DNA of 64,000 nucleotides from Clostridia bacterium (GCA_017547285.1 JAFYQB010000113.1:1-64000), one strand, 5' to 3'; counted from the first letter of the stretch, positions 9,162-17,764 are shown. Notes: generated by a model from the letters alone, not told the origin. Translations and numbers: made by a program.

Positions 9162-10034
9162 ATGATTGACGCACATGCCCACCTGTGGCTCAAACAGGAC
9201 GGAGTGGCGGACGGCCTGCCCGTTTACCATATCGGCGGCGGTCTTGCCCAGTTCGGTGCAGTGAAAAAGCAAATGATGCCTGCCTACATGAACGACGGCG
9301 TGAACAGCGCGGAACGCTTTTTTGCCAGCATGGATTTTGCGCAGGTTGCCGGCGCAGTGATCACGCAGGAATATATTGATGGCAATCAGGATCACTATCT
9401 GCGCGAAGTTCGTGCGCGCTATCCGCACCGTTTCCGCGTATGCTCCCTGTATGAAGAAAAAGAGCCCGTATACGATGAACTATGGATGGATGGCATCAAG
9501 ATCCCTGCCTTCCGCCTCCGTGATCAGAACCTGACCCACCATGAATCGGCCTTTGCCTTTGCATCAAAGACCGGTCGTTTCATCAGTATCGATCTTGCGG
9601 ACGGCGATTTGCAGACAGGCAGTCTGCTGGAGATGATTGAGCAGTATCCCGATGTCAAAATCGCCATTGGCCATTTCGGCATGTCCAACAAGGAGGGCTG
9701 GCAGGCGCAGTTCCGTCTGGCCTGCAATCCCAATGTATATGTGGAAAGCGGAGGCATCACCTGGCTGTACAATGCCGAATTTTATCCCTATCCTTCCGCT
9801 GTGCGCGCCATTCGTGCGGCAGCAGATATCTGCGGCATGCACAAGCTGATGTGGGGCTCGGATTATCCACGCACCATGACTGCCATTACTTATCGCATGA
9901 GCTGGGATTTTGTGGAAAAAACGGATGCGCTGACGGCGGAGGAAAAGCAGATGTTCCTGCATGATAACGCCAAAGCATTCTATGGATTCGATGACCTGCC
10001 CGAAATGCCGTATGTGCACCACATGGCAGAATAA
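9162..10034 (+). CDS. Amidohydrolase family 2 (TIM-barrel metal hydrolase)
   Basis: A 290-residue TIM-barrel protein beginning with the metal-binding motif DAHAHLW. A central histidine lies in IAIGHFGMS and an aspartate in WGSDYPRT near the C-terminus. Together these are the PF04909 signature, shared by sugar lactonases (fuconolactonase type) and ring decarboxylases. Placed 12 bases after the AraM-like gene with AAGGAGG, it is the last gene of the operon. A lactonase acting on the product of the first dehydrogenase is the most natural reading but is not proven. Confidence 0.8.
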   Translation: MIDAHAHLWLKQDGVADGLPVYHIGGGLAQFGAVKKQMMPAYMNDGVNSAERFFASMDFAQVAGAVITQEYIDGNQDHYLREVRARYPHRFRVCSLYEEKEPVYDELWMDGIKIPAFRLRDQNLTHHESAFAFASKTGRFISIDLADGDLQTGSLLEMIEQYPDVKIAIGHFGMSNKEGWQAQFRLACNPNVYVESGGITWLYNAEFYPYPSAVRAIRAAADICGMHKLMWGSDYPRTMTAITYRMSWDFVEKTDALTAEEKQMFLHDNAKAFYGFDDLPEMPYVHHMAE

Positions 10035-10050
10035 ACGGTTGGTTTAGCAG

Positions 10051-10079
10051 TTGACAATCATTACCTTGGGGGATATAAT
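10051..10079 (+). promoter_or_regulatory. Consensus sigma-A promoter for greA-lysS
   Basis: Perfect TTGACA at 10051-10056 and perfect TATAAT at 10074-10079, with a 17-base spacer. A leader of about 140 bases follows before greA. Confidence 0.85.
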
Positions 10080-10223
10080 ACTTCAGTATCTCTGTACCCG
10101 CAGGGAGAAACGCCTTCATCGCCCGGAACGCCGGACGGTGGGGCTTTGCATTGTTTTTTTTGCGGGTGAAGCAGAACATGACGAAATGTAAAAACGGCGT
10201 GCCGTTGAAAGGAGCTGCCTAAA

Positions 10224-10703
10224 ATGGCGGAAGAAAAAAAGGTAATCCTGACTCGTGAAGGTTACGAGAAGCTGGAAAAAGAACTGAACTATTATGTAAG
10301 CGTACGCCGCAATCAGGTTGCGGAGCAGATCGCCATTGCCCGCGGTTTCGGCGACCTGAGCGAAAATGCCGAGTATGATGAGGCCAAGAACGAGCAGAGC
10401 CGTCTGGAAGCCAAGATCGTTGAAATGGAAAACACCCTGCGCAACTGCATCGTTGTGGAGGATGATGAAGTTCGCACCGACGTGGTCGGCGTAGGCAACG
10501 CCGTAAAGGTATTCAACGAGACCCTCAAAAAGGAACAGGTCATCACCATTGTTGGCGCCAACGAAACGGAGCCCTCCAAGCTCAAGATCAGCTCCGACAG
10601 CCCCATCGGCGCCGCCCTGCTGGGCGCCAAGGTGGGCGACGTGGTGAGCGTGGATGTTCCCATGGGCGTTATGAAGCTGAACGTTCTGGAGATCAGCCGC
10701 TAA
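10224..10703 (+). CDS. greA: Transcription elongation factor GreA
   Basis: A 159-residue protein with an N-terminal antiparallel coiled coil (about residues 8-75, including [13 protein letters not shown] and [16 protein letters not shown]) and a C-terminal FKBP-like domain ending [14 protein letters not shown]. The acidic tip residues of the hairpin are within [10 protein letters not shown]. GreA stimulates cleavage of backtracked RNA by RNA polymerase. It has a strong AAAGGAG and is followed 38 bases later by lysS, a common gene order in Clostridia. Confidence 0.96.
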   Translation: MAEEKKVILTREGYEKLEKELNYYVSVRRNQVAEQIAIARGFGDLSENAEYDEAKNEQSRLEAKIVEMENTLRNCIVVEDDEVRTDVVGVGNAVKVFNETLKKEQVITIVGANETEPSKLKISSDSPIGAALLGAKVGDVVSVDVPMGVMKLNVLEISR

Positions 10704-10741
10704 TTTACTCCATTTGCCTTGTACGTAAGGAGAGTTACGAC

Positions 10742-12244
10742 ATGTCCGAGATTATGGAAACTCAGAATCAGGAAATGATTCAGCAGCAGCTGAGCGAGCA
10801 GGAAACCATCCGCCGCGAAAAGCTGCAGAAGCTGGTGGAAGCGGGCAACGATCCCTATACCATTACCCGCTATGACCGCACCCACACCTCCCAGCAGATT
10901 CTGGATAACTACGATGCGCTGGAAAATCAGGAAGTCTGCATTGCCGGCCGTATGATGGCACGCCGCATCATGGGCAAGGCTTCCTTCGCCCATCTGCAGG
11001 ATAACGATGGCAAGATTCAGATCTACGTCAAGCGCGACGACGTGGGCGAGGAATCCTACGCCGCCTTCAAGCAGGACGATATCGGCGATATCTTTGGCGT
11101 AAAGGGCTTTGTGTTCAAGACCAAGACCGGCGAAGTCAGCGTGCACGCCAGCGAGGTCGTGCTGCTTTCCAAGTCCCTCAAGCCCCTGCCCGAAAAGTTC
11201 CACGGCCTGACCAATACCGATATGCGTTACCGTCAGCGCTATGTGGACCTGATCATGAATCCCGAATCCAAGGATGTGCTGGTCAAGCGTTCCAAGATCA
11301 TCAACGCTATCCGCCGCTATCTGGACACCCAGAACTTCATCGAGGTGGAGACCCCTGTGCTGGTGCACAACGCCGGCGGCGCTGCTGCCCGTCCCTTCAT
11401 GACCCACTTCAATGCGCTGGATGTGGACATGAAGTTGCGCATTTCTCTGGAGCTCTACCTGAAGCGTCTGATCGTTGGCGGCATGGAGCGCGTGTACGAG
11501 ATCGGCCGCGTCTTCCGCAACGAAGGCGTGGACACCCGTCACAACCCCGAGTTTACCCTGATGGAGCTCTATCAGGCCTACACCGACTACCACGGCATGA
11601 TGGACCTGACTGAGAACATGTACCGCTATGTGGCTCAGGAAGTGCTGGGCACCACCACCATTGTTTACAATGGCGTGGAAATGGATCTGGGCAAGCCCTT
11701 TGAGCGCATCACCATGATCGATGCCGTCAAGAAGTACTCCGGCGTGGACTTCAACGAAATCCATACCCTGGAGGAGGCTCAGGCCATCGCCAAGGAACAT
11801 CACATCGAGTTCGAGAAGCGTCACAAGAAGGGCGATATCCTCAACCTGTTCTTCGAAACCTACGTAGAAGAACACCTGATCCAGCCCACTTTCGTGATGG
11901 ATCACCCCATTGAGATTTCTCCCCTCACCAAGAAGAAGCCCGGCAATCCCGAGTACGTGGAGCGCTTTGAGTTCTTCATGAACGGTTGGGAAATGGCCAA
12001 CGCCTACTCCGAGCTGAACGACCCCCTCGACCAGCGCGAGCGCTTCGCCGCCCAGGAAGAGCAGTTCAAGCAGGGCGACGAAGAAGCCAACCATACCGAT
12101 GAGGACTTCCTGAACGCGCTGGAGATCGGCATGCCCCCCACAGGCGGCATTGGCTACGGCATCGACCGCATGGTCATGCTGCTGACCGACTCTTCTGCCA
12201 TCCGCGACGTGCTGCTGTTCCCCACCATGAAGCCTTTGGACTGA
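10742..12244 (+). CDS. lysS: Lysine--tRNA ligase, class II
   Basis: A 500-residue class II lysyl-tRNA synthetase. An OB-fold anticodon-binding domain (about residues 60-170) precedes the catalytic domain. Motif 2 ([13 protein letters not shown]) and motif 3 ([13 protein letters not shown]) are intact. The last 36 codons lie in a 108-bp stretch repeated perfectly at 46363-46470. The 3' end was therefore the integration site of the island, and the final codons (encoding ...MKPLD and a TGA stop) were probably supplied by the island. The displaced tail on the right ends in ...MKPVD and TAA. The enzyme remains full length. Confidence 0.97.
   Translation: MSEIMETQNQEMIQQQLSEQETIRREKLQKLVEAGNDPYTITRYDRTHTSQQILDNYDALENQEVCIAGRMMARRIMGKASFAHLQDNDGKIQIYVKRDDVGEESYAAFKQDDIGDIFGVKGFVFKTKTGEVSVHASEVVLLSKSLKPLPEKFHGLTNTDMRYRQRYVDLIMNPESKDVLVKRSKIINAIRRYLDTQNFIEVETPVLVHNAGGAAARPFMTHFNALDVDMKLRISLELYLKRLIVGGMERVYEIGRVFRNEGVDTRHNPEFTLMELYQAYTDYHGMMDLTENMYRYVAQEVLGTTTIVYNGVEMDLGKPFERITMIDAVKKYSGVDFNEIHTLEEAQAIAKEHHIEFEKRHKKGDILNLFFETYVEEHLIQPTFVMDHPIEISPLTKKKPGNPEYVERFEFFMNGWEMANAYSELNDPLDQRERFAAQEEQFKQGDEEANHTDEDFLNALEIGMPPTGGIGYGIDRMVMLLTDSSAIRDVLLFPTMKPLD
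12127..12234 (+). repeat. attL: left copy of the 108-bp direct repeat (lysS 3' end)
   Basis: Base-for-base identical to 46363-46470. It covers the motif 3 region of lysS through the codons for ...FPTMKP. Upstream and downstream of this block the two copies differ at many positions. The crossover core lies somewhere inside it. Confidence 0.9.
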
Positions 12245-12290
12245 AAAAGGCTTATGGCGTAAGGGCTTGAGCGATTTCGGAACCTGAAAA

Positions 12291-12322
12291 GTACACCAAT
12301 TACACCAATTGGTACACCAATT
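12291..12322. repeat. Arm-type repeats beside attL
   Basis: Three closely spaced copies of an ACACCAAT motif (GTACACCAAT, TACACCAAT, GGTACACCAAT) lie 57 bases past the left core. Related GGTACACCA copies lie beside the integrase gene at 46216-46249, and a diverged set lies at 46526-46557. They are good candidates for integrase arm-binding sites. Confidence 0.6.
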
Positions 12323-12350
12323 TAAAGCATAAGGGATTAAGAACTACCTG

Positions 12351-12386
12351 AATCAGCATCCTCATAAGAGGGTGCTGATTTTTTGT
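12351..12386 (+). terminator. Terminator of greA-lysS, island copy
   Basis: The stem AATCAGCATCCTC / GAGGGTGCTGATT is followed by a run of six T. A near-identical hairpin lies after the right lysS tail at 46607-46640. Confidence 0.85.
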
Positions 12387-12444
12387 ATAAACTAAGAGAG
12401 CAAAGTGATCGTTTGATAGTGAGAATCATTCTTTTGCCCCTCTG

Positions 12445-12543
12445 TTTTGAATCAACTTTCAAACAACTTTGAAGCTAGATTGATACTACTTTCAAACAAC
12501 TCTGACACATCTTTTGAACATCTTTCAAACTACTTTTGATAGA
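12445..12543. repeat. Nine-unit 11-bp tandem array, left end
   Basis: Nine head-to-tail 11-bp units, e.g. CTTTCAAACAA at 12456-12466 and again at 12489-12499, CTTTGAAGCTA and CTTTCAAACTA. On the minus strand the consensus reads about WTGYTTSAAAG. The unit length equals one helical turn, so all units face the same side of DNA. The array lies between the lysS terminator and the 3' end of the WYL gene. A second nine-unit array in the opposite orientation is at 44712-44810. Confidence 0.75.
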
Positions 12544-12557
12544 AAAACGGCAGCCAA

Positions 12558-13697
12558 TCATTCGTCGGCTACCGGATCAGGATTGTACTCCTTATAAATC
12601 TTCGTCAGGTATGCGTTGAACTTCTTTACCGCTTCCTCGTTGCCCACCAGCTTCACCCTGCGGCCAAAGCCCAAGAGCCAGCCATAGAATTGCTCGCTGA
12701 CATCAACAAAGGCAGAAAGCGAATAGAACTTGTCATCAATCTTGCTGTATGTCACACCCTCAGTTCCAAAGCGTTCTACCATCGTATCCAGCAGAAGGAA
12801 AAGAAAATGAATTTCAACAAGGGTGGTGTTACCGCTGAACATGGAAAACGTGCGCCGGGCGAATACCTTCATATCGATCTTTTTGAATTCTTCTTCGCAT
12901 TCACGCTCTATGCCTGTCAGTTCAACATACTTCATACGATCAACGCGATAGGGGCGCGGCTTCTTGGTCTTATCATCAATCGTAAGCAGATAGTAGTTGC
13001 CTTCGTTGATCATCAGGCAGAACGGATTGACGATGTATGGTTTGCCCTGGCGGCGCTCCACTTCATTTTTGACGTCGTTGATGCTGTGCTGAAGGTACTT
13101 GAAACGGATTTTTTCTGGCGTGTGTGCCGCACCATCTTTTGTGGGGCTCATAGCGGATCTGATGATGGAGATATTTCTCAACACCGTTTTGCTATTCGTC
13201 TTTACACGGTCGACCAGAAAGGCATCATGCCTGATTTGATCTCCATAATAGTCGCTGCCAAAAGAACAGATTGTGTTGACCAGGCGTTTGGCATGTCCTT
13301 CGTTGATGAATTTGGAGGCATAGATGCACTCTGCCATCAGACGCAGGTCGTAGAAGTTGACACTGCGCCTGCGCACGTAAAATCCTTTGCGGTGTTCGTC
13401 ATAAACAATGGCCTTCAACTTATCAGACCTGTCGTTTTCAAGCAGCTCAACCGCTTCCTCGATTGTGCACCCTTTGTCCAGCATGAGCAAAACACGGTTG
13501 ATTTCCTTGATGTCCTCATAGACGGAGCGCCGTTCTGCCTCAATGCCAAATTCGTCAGCAATATCTTCAACGATCGCTTTGGCGCTGACAACATGATCTT
13601 CATCAGAGTTTTTCAGAAGATATTGGAGCACAGCAAAAGACTTGTATTTCTGATGAGGCCGTTTGCCGCTTTTCGGGCTGGTGCGCTTTTCAGACAT
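12558..13697 (-). CDS. WYL-domain transcriptional regulator
   Basis: A 379-residue protein: an N-terminal winged-helix region (about residues 20-100, including ADEFGIEAERRSVYEDI), a central WYL-type ligand domain (about 180-280, with NPFCLMINEGNYYLLTID and PYRVDRMKYVELT), and a C-terminal WCX-like extension. WYL regulators often sense nucleotides or DNA damage and are common in mobile elements and defence islands. The start at 13697 has GGAGGCG; a longer frame upstream is unsupported. The gene points toward attL, with the 11-bp array just past its stop. A diverged C-terminal remnant of a homologue lies in the same orientation after the right lysS tail. Confidence 0.85.
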   Translation of the reverse strand: MSEKRTSPKSGKRPHQKYKSFAVLQYLLKNSDEDHVVSAKAIVEDIADEFGIEAERRSVYEDIKEINRVLLMLDKGCTIEEAVELLENDRSDKLKAIVYDEHRKGFYVRRRSVNFYDLRLMAECIYASKFINEGHAKRLVNTICSFGSDYYGDQIRHDAFLVDRVKTNSKTVLRNISIIRSAMSPTKDGAAHTPEKIRFKYLQHSINDVKNEVERRQGKPYIVNPFCLMINEGNYYLLTIDDKTKKPRPYRVDRMKYVELTGIERECEEEFKKIDMKVFARRTFSMFSGNTTLVEIHFLFLLLDTMVERFGTEGVTYSKIDDKFYSLSAFVDVSEQFYGWLLGFGRRVKLVGNEEAVKKFNAYLTKIYKEYNPDPVADE

Positions 13698-13908
13698 GGG
13701 ACGCCTCCAAAGAATGGGATGAAATAAGTATAACATAGGCGGCTGTTGGATGGAATTTTCAGCGTCCCGAAAATTTTACTTTTTCAAAAATTTGAGGTAA
13801 AATAAAGAAAAACGGAGCCTTTGAGGCTCCAAGGAGTTACGGAACATTATGTTACACTTCACACCTATTTCTACACTGCGCACAACATAGGGACTGCGCG
13901 CTACCGTA

Positions 13909-14160
13909 AGCAACAATCCATATCACAATCAGCATATCAAAGAAATAACCGAAGCGATTGACAAAACGGTTTTTGAGATCCAGATGCACTATGATGAGAT
14001 CCTGCAGCTGATGCAGCAGGAAATTGATGATCAGAATGTACGTATAGAATAGTTGGAAGCTCAGCTCAAGAAGCCACAGACTGTTGATGTATTCGCACGG
14101 CTGAACATGAAATCTGTAAAAGAGGTACGGGATAAGATCCTGAATATGTTGAAATTCTGA
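13909..14160 (+). pseudogene. Decayed reading frame with an internal amber stop
   Basis: Read on the plus strand, this stretch encodes a charged helical segment (ITEAIDKTVFEIQMHYDEIL, then DDQNVRIE), a TAG stop, and in the same frame LEAQLKKPQTVDVFARLNM up to a TGA at 14158. There is no start codon and a stop lies just upstream at 13888. The composition looks like a coding coiled-coil tail that has lost its front and gained a stop. I do not recognise the family. The rest of the gap between the WYL and XRE genes shows only short hairpins. Confidence 0.4.
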
Positions 14161-14242
14161 TTCTGGTGGCTGGTAGCCAGTGGCGGCAGGTTTGGGAGCA
14201 ACTAAAATACGGGACGCCCGAAAGGGCATCCCGACAAATGTA

Positions 14243-14276
14243 CAGGGAGCAACTGTCGGGTTGCTCCCTGTTTTCT
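14243..14276. terminator. Hairpin terminator past the XRE regulator gene
   Basis: The 11-bp stem CAGGGAGCAAC / GTTGCTCCCTG has a six-base loop and a T-rich plus-strand tail. It lies directly after the minus-strand XRE gene and could act in both directions. A second small hairpin (GGGACGCCC / GGGCATCCC) lies just before it. Confidence 0.55.
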
Positions 14277-14280
14277 GTGT

Positions 14281-14496
14281 TCAAATTTTTTCGCCTGTTT
14301 CAGGGTCAATAAAAGAAATTTCCAATTTTAGGCCCAAAGCTTCGGCGATCTCTTGCAGATCGGTTTCGGTGAAATTGTCGCGTTTCATTTTGTGGTTGAA
14401 ATTTTGGGGAGTTACACCGACGCGTCGCGCCAGTTCTGCTTCTGAAATGTTTCCCCGTTTTACCATTGCAACTCGAATGGATTGTACCATGCTCAT
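14281..14496 (-). CDS. Small XRE/Cro-type helix-turn-helix regulator
   Basis: A 71-residue protein that is almost entirely a lambda-repressor-like HTH: SEAELARRVGVTPQNFNHKM is the turn and recognition helix, followed by TETDLQEIAEALGL. The short C-terminal strand (LEISFIDPETGEKI) is common in small mobile-element regulators. It is transcribed divergently from the 14669 gene, and a 14-bp palindrome overlaps its own -35 box, so it probably represses itself and the divergent operon. Ribosome binding site AGGAGG. Confidence 0.85.
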   Translation of the reverse strand: MSMVQSIRVAMVKRGNISEAELARRVGVTPQNFNHKMKRDNFTETDLQEIAEALGLKLEISFIDPETGEKI

Positions 14497-14519
14497 GATA
14501 TCGCCTCCTACGCTACAAG

Positions 14520-14548
14520 ATTATATACTATTTCGTATTTGACGTCAA
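14520..14548 (-). promoter_or_regulatory. Promoter of the XRE regulator gene
   Basis: On the minus strand TTGACG (14543-14548) and TATAAT (14520-14525) have a 17-base spacer. The -35 box lies inside the palindrome at 14537-14550. Confidence 0.7.
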
Positions 14549-14550
14549 AT
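14537..14550. promoter_or_regulatory. Predicted operator: palindrome ATTTGACGTCAAAT
   Basis: A perfect 14-bp palindrome between two divergent promoters. It overlaps the -35 box of the XRE gene and lies about 40 bases before the plus-strand promoter. It is a likely binding site for the XRE protein. Confidence 0.6.
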
Positions 14551-14588
14551 GAAATGCTATTGTATATACGAAAAGATTGATTTTATTA

Positions 14589-14617
14589 TTGACATTATAT
14601 ATTTTTTAGTATATAAT
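14589..14617 (+). promoter_or_regulatory. Consensus promoter of the left-module operon
   Basis: Perfect TTGACA at 14589-14594 and TATAAT at 14612-14617 with a 17-base spacer. It drives the genes at 14669 and onward. Confidence 0.8.
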
Positions 14618-14668
14618 ATTACTTGTAAGAACGGAACACGGTTCCGGCAAATCAAAGGAGGATCCCAC

Positions 14669-14938
14669 ATGAGCAACCCCAACATGGAACCCAAAATCAA
14701 AGAGCTTCTTGAACTCAAGCGCATGAAGGAAGAACTGGAAGCGGAAATCACCAGCATGGAAGACGAAATCAAGCAGGTCATGGGCGACGAAGAAACCCTG
14801 ATGGCCGGTGCTTTCAAGGTCACATGGACGCCCTACACCAGCACCCGCTTTGACAGCGCCCGCTTCAAGAAAGACCATGCGGAGCTTGCCAAAGCCTACA
14901 CCAAGACCACGACGGCGCGCCGCTTCTCCGTGAGGTAA
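14669..14938 (+). CDS. Small coiled-coil protein of mobile elements, function unknown
   Basis: An 89-residue protein. Residues 8-40 form a charged coiled coil (ELLELKRMKEELEAEIT). The C-terminal half (AGAFKVTWTPYTSTRFDSA and KTTTARRFSVR) resembles small phage or integrative-element proteins often found near YqaJ/RecT-type recombination genes. No function can be assigned. The start at 14669 has AAAGGAGG; an earlier in-frame ATG at 14549 is upstream of the promoter and is rejected. It is the first gene of a short operon. Confidence 0.7.
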   Translation: MSNPNMEPKIKELLELKRMKEELEAEITSMEDEIKQVMGDEETLMAGAFKVTWTPYTSTRFDSARFKKDHAELAKAYTKTTTARRFSVR

Positions 14939-14942
14939 GCAT

Positions 14943-15164
14943 ATGGAACTGATAGCACACGAACGATTGAAGCGCATGAGCGCGATGATATCAGGAGCCA
15001 TAGCATTCTACGAAATCGAAGGCGACGAAATCATCCAAGGGCTGCGGCAACAGCAAAAGGATGGCTTGGTCACTGGAATGGAAACCATGGGCGCGGCGCT
15101 CTACTGGCTGAGACGGCAGATGGAAGCCTTCATCAGAGAAGCGGACGCAAACGAAAAGGCCTGA
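14943..15164 (+). CDS. Small hypothetical protein
   Basis: A 73-residue, mostly helical protein (MELIAHERLKRMSAMISGAI...). It begins 4 bases after the previous stop, which supports translation in the same operon, although a clear ribosome binding site is missing apart from GTGAGG. No recognised domain. It lies just upstream of the ArdC-like gene in the island's left module. Confidence 0.6.
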   Translation: MELIAHERLKRMSAMISGAIAFYEIEGDEIIQGLRQQQKDGLVTGMETMGAALYWLRRQMEAFIREADANEKA

Positions 15165-15273
15165 ACGCTCGGCAAAGCATTCAGACCAGCAACCCGAAAC
15201 CTACTACAGAAACGGGGAGCAAGGAAAGTATATCACAATCGCCTTGCTCCCCACAAGAAGGGAGAAGCGAAAA

Positions 15274-16098
15274 ATGGATATCTACAAGGAAGTCACCGAC
15301 CGCATTATCGCCCAAATGGAAAATGGTATCATCCCTTGGCGTAAACCTTGGATAGCAAGCAATCAAGCCGTCAGCCATGTGACCGGCAAAGCTTATAGCC
15401 TTCTGAACCAGATGATGCTGGGCAGGGCTGGCGAATATGTCACCTTCAAACAGTGTCAGCAGGAAGGCGGCAAGGTCAAGAAGGGCGAAAAAGCCAGCAT
15501 GGTTGTCTTCTGGAAATGGGTTGAGACCGAAGACGAAGAGACCCACGAAAAGAAAGAGGTTCCCTTCCTTCGCTACTACAACGTCTTTCACATCAGCCAG
15601 TGCGAAGGGCTGACCGCCAAGTATGACGAACCGCTTCCCGCCACAGCAGATCCGAACGAAAAAGCCGAAGCTTTCATCGCTGACTACCTCCTGCGCTCTG
15701 GTGTGAAGCTGACCCATGAAAGCGGCGACCGTGCTTATTATCAGCCCGCCTTTGATCGCGTAGTGATTCCCTGCATGGAGCAGTTCAAAGAAACCGCTGA
15801 ATACTATAGCACAGCATTCCACGAACTGACCCATAGCACCGGCCATGAAAGCCGTCTCAACCGTCTTGACCGCACAGCCTTCTTTGGAACCGAAGCATAC
15901 AGCAAGGAAGAATTGGTTGCTGAAATCGGAGCCGCCGCCCTTGTCAATCACGCTGGACTTGAAACAGCCGCCAGTTTCCGAAATAGCACGGCATATGTAC
16001 AGAACTGGCTGAATGTGCTGAAGAACGACAAGCGCTTCATCGTCAGCGCCGCTGGAAAAGCCGAAAAGGCCGTCAAGTTGATTCTGAACCACGAATGA
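15274..16098 (+). CDS. ArdC-like antirestriction / ssDNA-binding protein with zincin domain
   Basis: A 274-residue protein. Residues 1-125 form the ArdC N-terminal single-strand DNA-binding domain (IPWRKPW and a YYNVFHISQCEGL segment are characteristic). The C-terminal half is an MPTase-PolyVal-type metallopeptidase with HELTH at residues 183-187 followed by TGHESRLNR and a downstream EELVAEIGAA that supplies the third ligand. Such proteins protect incoming single-stranded DNA of plasmids and conjugative elements. An upstream in-frame TTG is rejected in favour of the ATG at 15274, preceded by AAGGGAG. It strongly supports transfer by conjugation or mobilisation. Confidence 0.9.
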   Translation: MDIYKEVTDRIIAQMENGIIPWRKPWIASNQAVSHVTGKAYSLLNQMMLGRAGEYVTFKQCQQEGGKVKKGEKASMVVFWKWVETEDEETHEKKEVPFLRYYNVFHISQCEGLTAKYDEPLPATADPNEKAEAFIADYLLRSGVKLTHESGDRAYYQPAFDRVVIPCMEQFKETAEYYSTAFHELTHSTGHESRLNRLDRTAFFGTEAYSKEELVAEIGAAALVNHAGLETAASFRNSTAYVQNWLNVLKNDKRFIVSAAGKAEKAVKLILNHE

Positions 16099-16266
16099 TG
16101 GACGGAGTGCCCAGCAGGGAGAAAAATCCCTGCTGGGTGTGTAAAATAATACACCTATATACGCTGATACTTTTTCATCGGTCTCCATCGACGGAGAAAT
16201 GCGGCTTTGGAGACCTGATATTGTGTAAAATAGCGCAAAACGGTTTTCATTTACAGGAGGAACAAC

Positions 16267-16857
16267 ATGGCAAAGATATACGCATACGCCCGCTGCTCTT
16301 TGGGCGAAGAACACGGCCAGGATCTGCGACGCCAGACGCGCGAACTGGAAACGGCTGGCGCGGAAGAAATCATCACGGAACGCGAGCACGGAGATAAAGA
16401 AAAAGCCTGTCTCAACGATTTGCTGGAACGTATGGAGCCACACTCAACGCTGATGGTGTGCGAAGTCAGCCGCCTTGCCAGAAGCACGAAAATGCTGTGT
16501 GAGATTATCAACATCATCAAGGAAAAGCATTTGCGGCTGGTTATACTGGGCAGCATCACCGTGGACTGCAGGAATGGTGAGATGGATTGTATGTCTGTGG
16601 CGTTTCTGCAAATGGCAGGTGTTTTTTCGGAAGTGGAACTGCAAATGACAAGGGCGAGAGTACGAAGCGGTTTGGCCAATTGCCGTGCTCGGGGCGTTAA
16701 GCTAGGAAGACCACGAAAAACGAAGGAGGATATACCGGCTATCTTTTTGAAGCACTATCCGGCACTGATGGAAGGGAAGATGAATGTATCGGAGCTGGCG
16801 AGAGTGTGTGGGTTAAGCAGGCCGACGGTGTACAAGTACATGAAAATGGTTGGATAA
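16267..16857 (+). CDS. Serine recombinase (resolvase/invertase family)
   Basis: A 196-residue protein with an N-terminal catalytic domain. The nucleophile serine is at residue 11 in YARCSLGEE, with an expected active-site arginine in CEVSRLARST. A helix E region follows, then a C-terminal HTH (VSELARVCGLSRPTVYKYM) preceded by the usual GVKLGRPRK hinge. It is small-type and complete, so it acts as a resolvase or invertase rather than a large integrase. It may resolve element dimers or flip a local segment. Strong AGGAGG. Confidence 0.9.
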   Translation: MAKIYAYARCSLGEEHGQDLRRQTRELETAGAEEIITEREHGDKEKACLNDLLERMEPHSTLMVCEVSRLARSTKMLCEIINIIKEKHLRLVILGSITVDCRNGEMDCMSVAFLQMAGVFSEVELQMTRARVRSGLANCRARGVKLGRPRKTKEDIPAIFLKHYPALMEGKMNVSELARVCGLSRPTVYKYMKMVG

Positions 16858-16861
16858 GAAA

Positions 16862-16888
16862 AGCCTCTGCGCTAATCGCGCAGGGGCT
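16862..16888. terminator. Hairpin between convergent recombinase and DUF4393 genes
   Basis: The 11-bp stem AGCCTCTGCGC / GCGCAGGGGCT (one wobble pair) lies in the short convergent gap. There is no clear T run, so it is called a terminator on position. Confidence 0.45.
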
Positions 16889-16905
16889 ATAGTTATTCTG
16901 AAATT

Positions 16906-17694
16906 TCACTTAGTTAGACATACCCGAGTAAACTGTTTTCCAAAGTTATTAATAATGATAGCTTGCTCGCTCATTTTTACATCGAATTCTTTCCCGAAAT
17001 TTTCGAACATAGAGATACGAGCTAATGTAAATGGATGGTCTTTCAACCCCTGATAGTTCTCGCTGATTATAGCCTTCTCTTTTATTGTAATTAATCCAAG
17101 CCTCTGAAGATTGATAATCGAAGTCGACACAAGGAATGGGTCAGCAATGGGGGTTAATTCAACAACAAAATGATTTGGCATTGCGTTTGTGTAGACTTTT
17201 GTTGAGCCTTTAACGACAAATCTGATTTCAGCGCATCGAAGCTGTCCATATTCAGTGATTGTGTTAAGCACTTGCGCATCAATAGGGCTCATTTGCTTGA
17301 TAGCATCAACAAAGGAAGGATGGGCTTGACAAGCCACTCTCGTATCCATAGCAGATGCCAGCAAATTCTCATACATTTCACGCAATTCCTCCTCATCGTA
17401 TGTATAGCGCAATGCTTCTAAGATTGGACCTGCTATCATCGTTGGGGGAACTTGAAGATATTCTTCAGGGATATCCTCAATTTTTTTCTTCAAATCTTCT
17501 TCGAAGGATTCGAGCTTATACTTGAAAGTCAAATTAGCTTGTTTGACAGGATAAAGTACGACATTGTTGAAAAAACCAACAACAGTGGATAATACACCGT
17601 CAGCCTGCTCAACTGTAGCAGGAAGATTTTTTTGAAGTGCATCAGAGGTTGAGGAAATCACATCCGGCAAAACAGATGGTTTATTATCATTCAT
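16906..17694 (-). CDS. DUF4393 / Abi-alpha family protein, putative phage defence
   Basis: A 262-residue protein matching the abortive-infection alpha (DUF4393) pattern: a hydrophobic-amphipathic N-terminus (GFFNNVVLYPVKQANLTFKY), a central helical block (PPTMIAGPILEALRYTYDE, then ELREMYENLLASAMD), and a long beta-rich C-terminal region. Homologues appear as single-gene defence candidates on mobile elements. The start at 17694 has AGGAGG six bases upstream; the longer open frame above it is not supported. Mechanism is unknown. Confidence 0.75.
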   Translation of the reverse strand: MNDNKPSVLPDVISSTSDALQKNLPATVEQADGVLSTVVGFFNNVVLYPVKQANLTFKYKLESFEEDLKKKIEDIPEEYLQVPPTMIAGPILEALRYTYDEEELREMYENLLASAMDTRVACQAHPSFVDAIKQMSPIDAQVLNTITEYGQLRCAEIRFVVKGSTKVYTNAMPNHFVVELTPIADPFLVSTSIINLQRLGLITIKEKAIISENYQGLKDHPFTLARISMFENFGKEFDVKMSEQAIIINNFGKQFTRVCLTK

Positions 17695-17764
17695 GGGTAT
17701 CCTCCTCAAATAACCGTACTTTACTATTGTGTGTAGTGAAAACAAGTTACTTTGTTGACTGAGC

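Noticed and set aside
10035-10223. Riboswitch in the greA leader
   Set aside because: The leader has a promoter and small hairpins but no recognisable aptamer motif.
12127-12244. tRNA gene as the island's attachment site
   Set aside because: No tRNA-like cloverleaf is visible at either edge; the repeat is entirely lysS coding sequence.
12445-12543. 11-bp repeats as a CRISPR array
   Set aside because: Units are 11 bp with no spacers and there are no cas genes.
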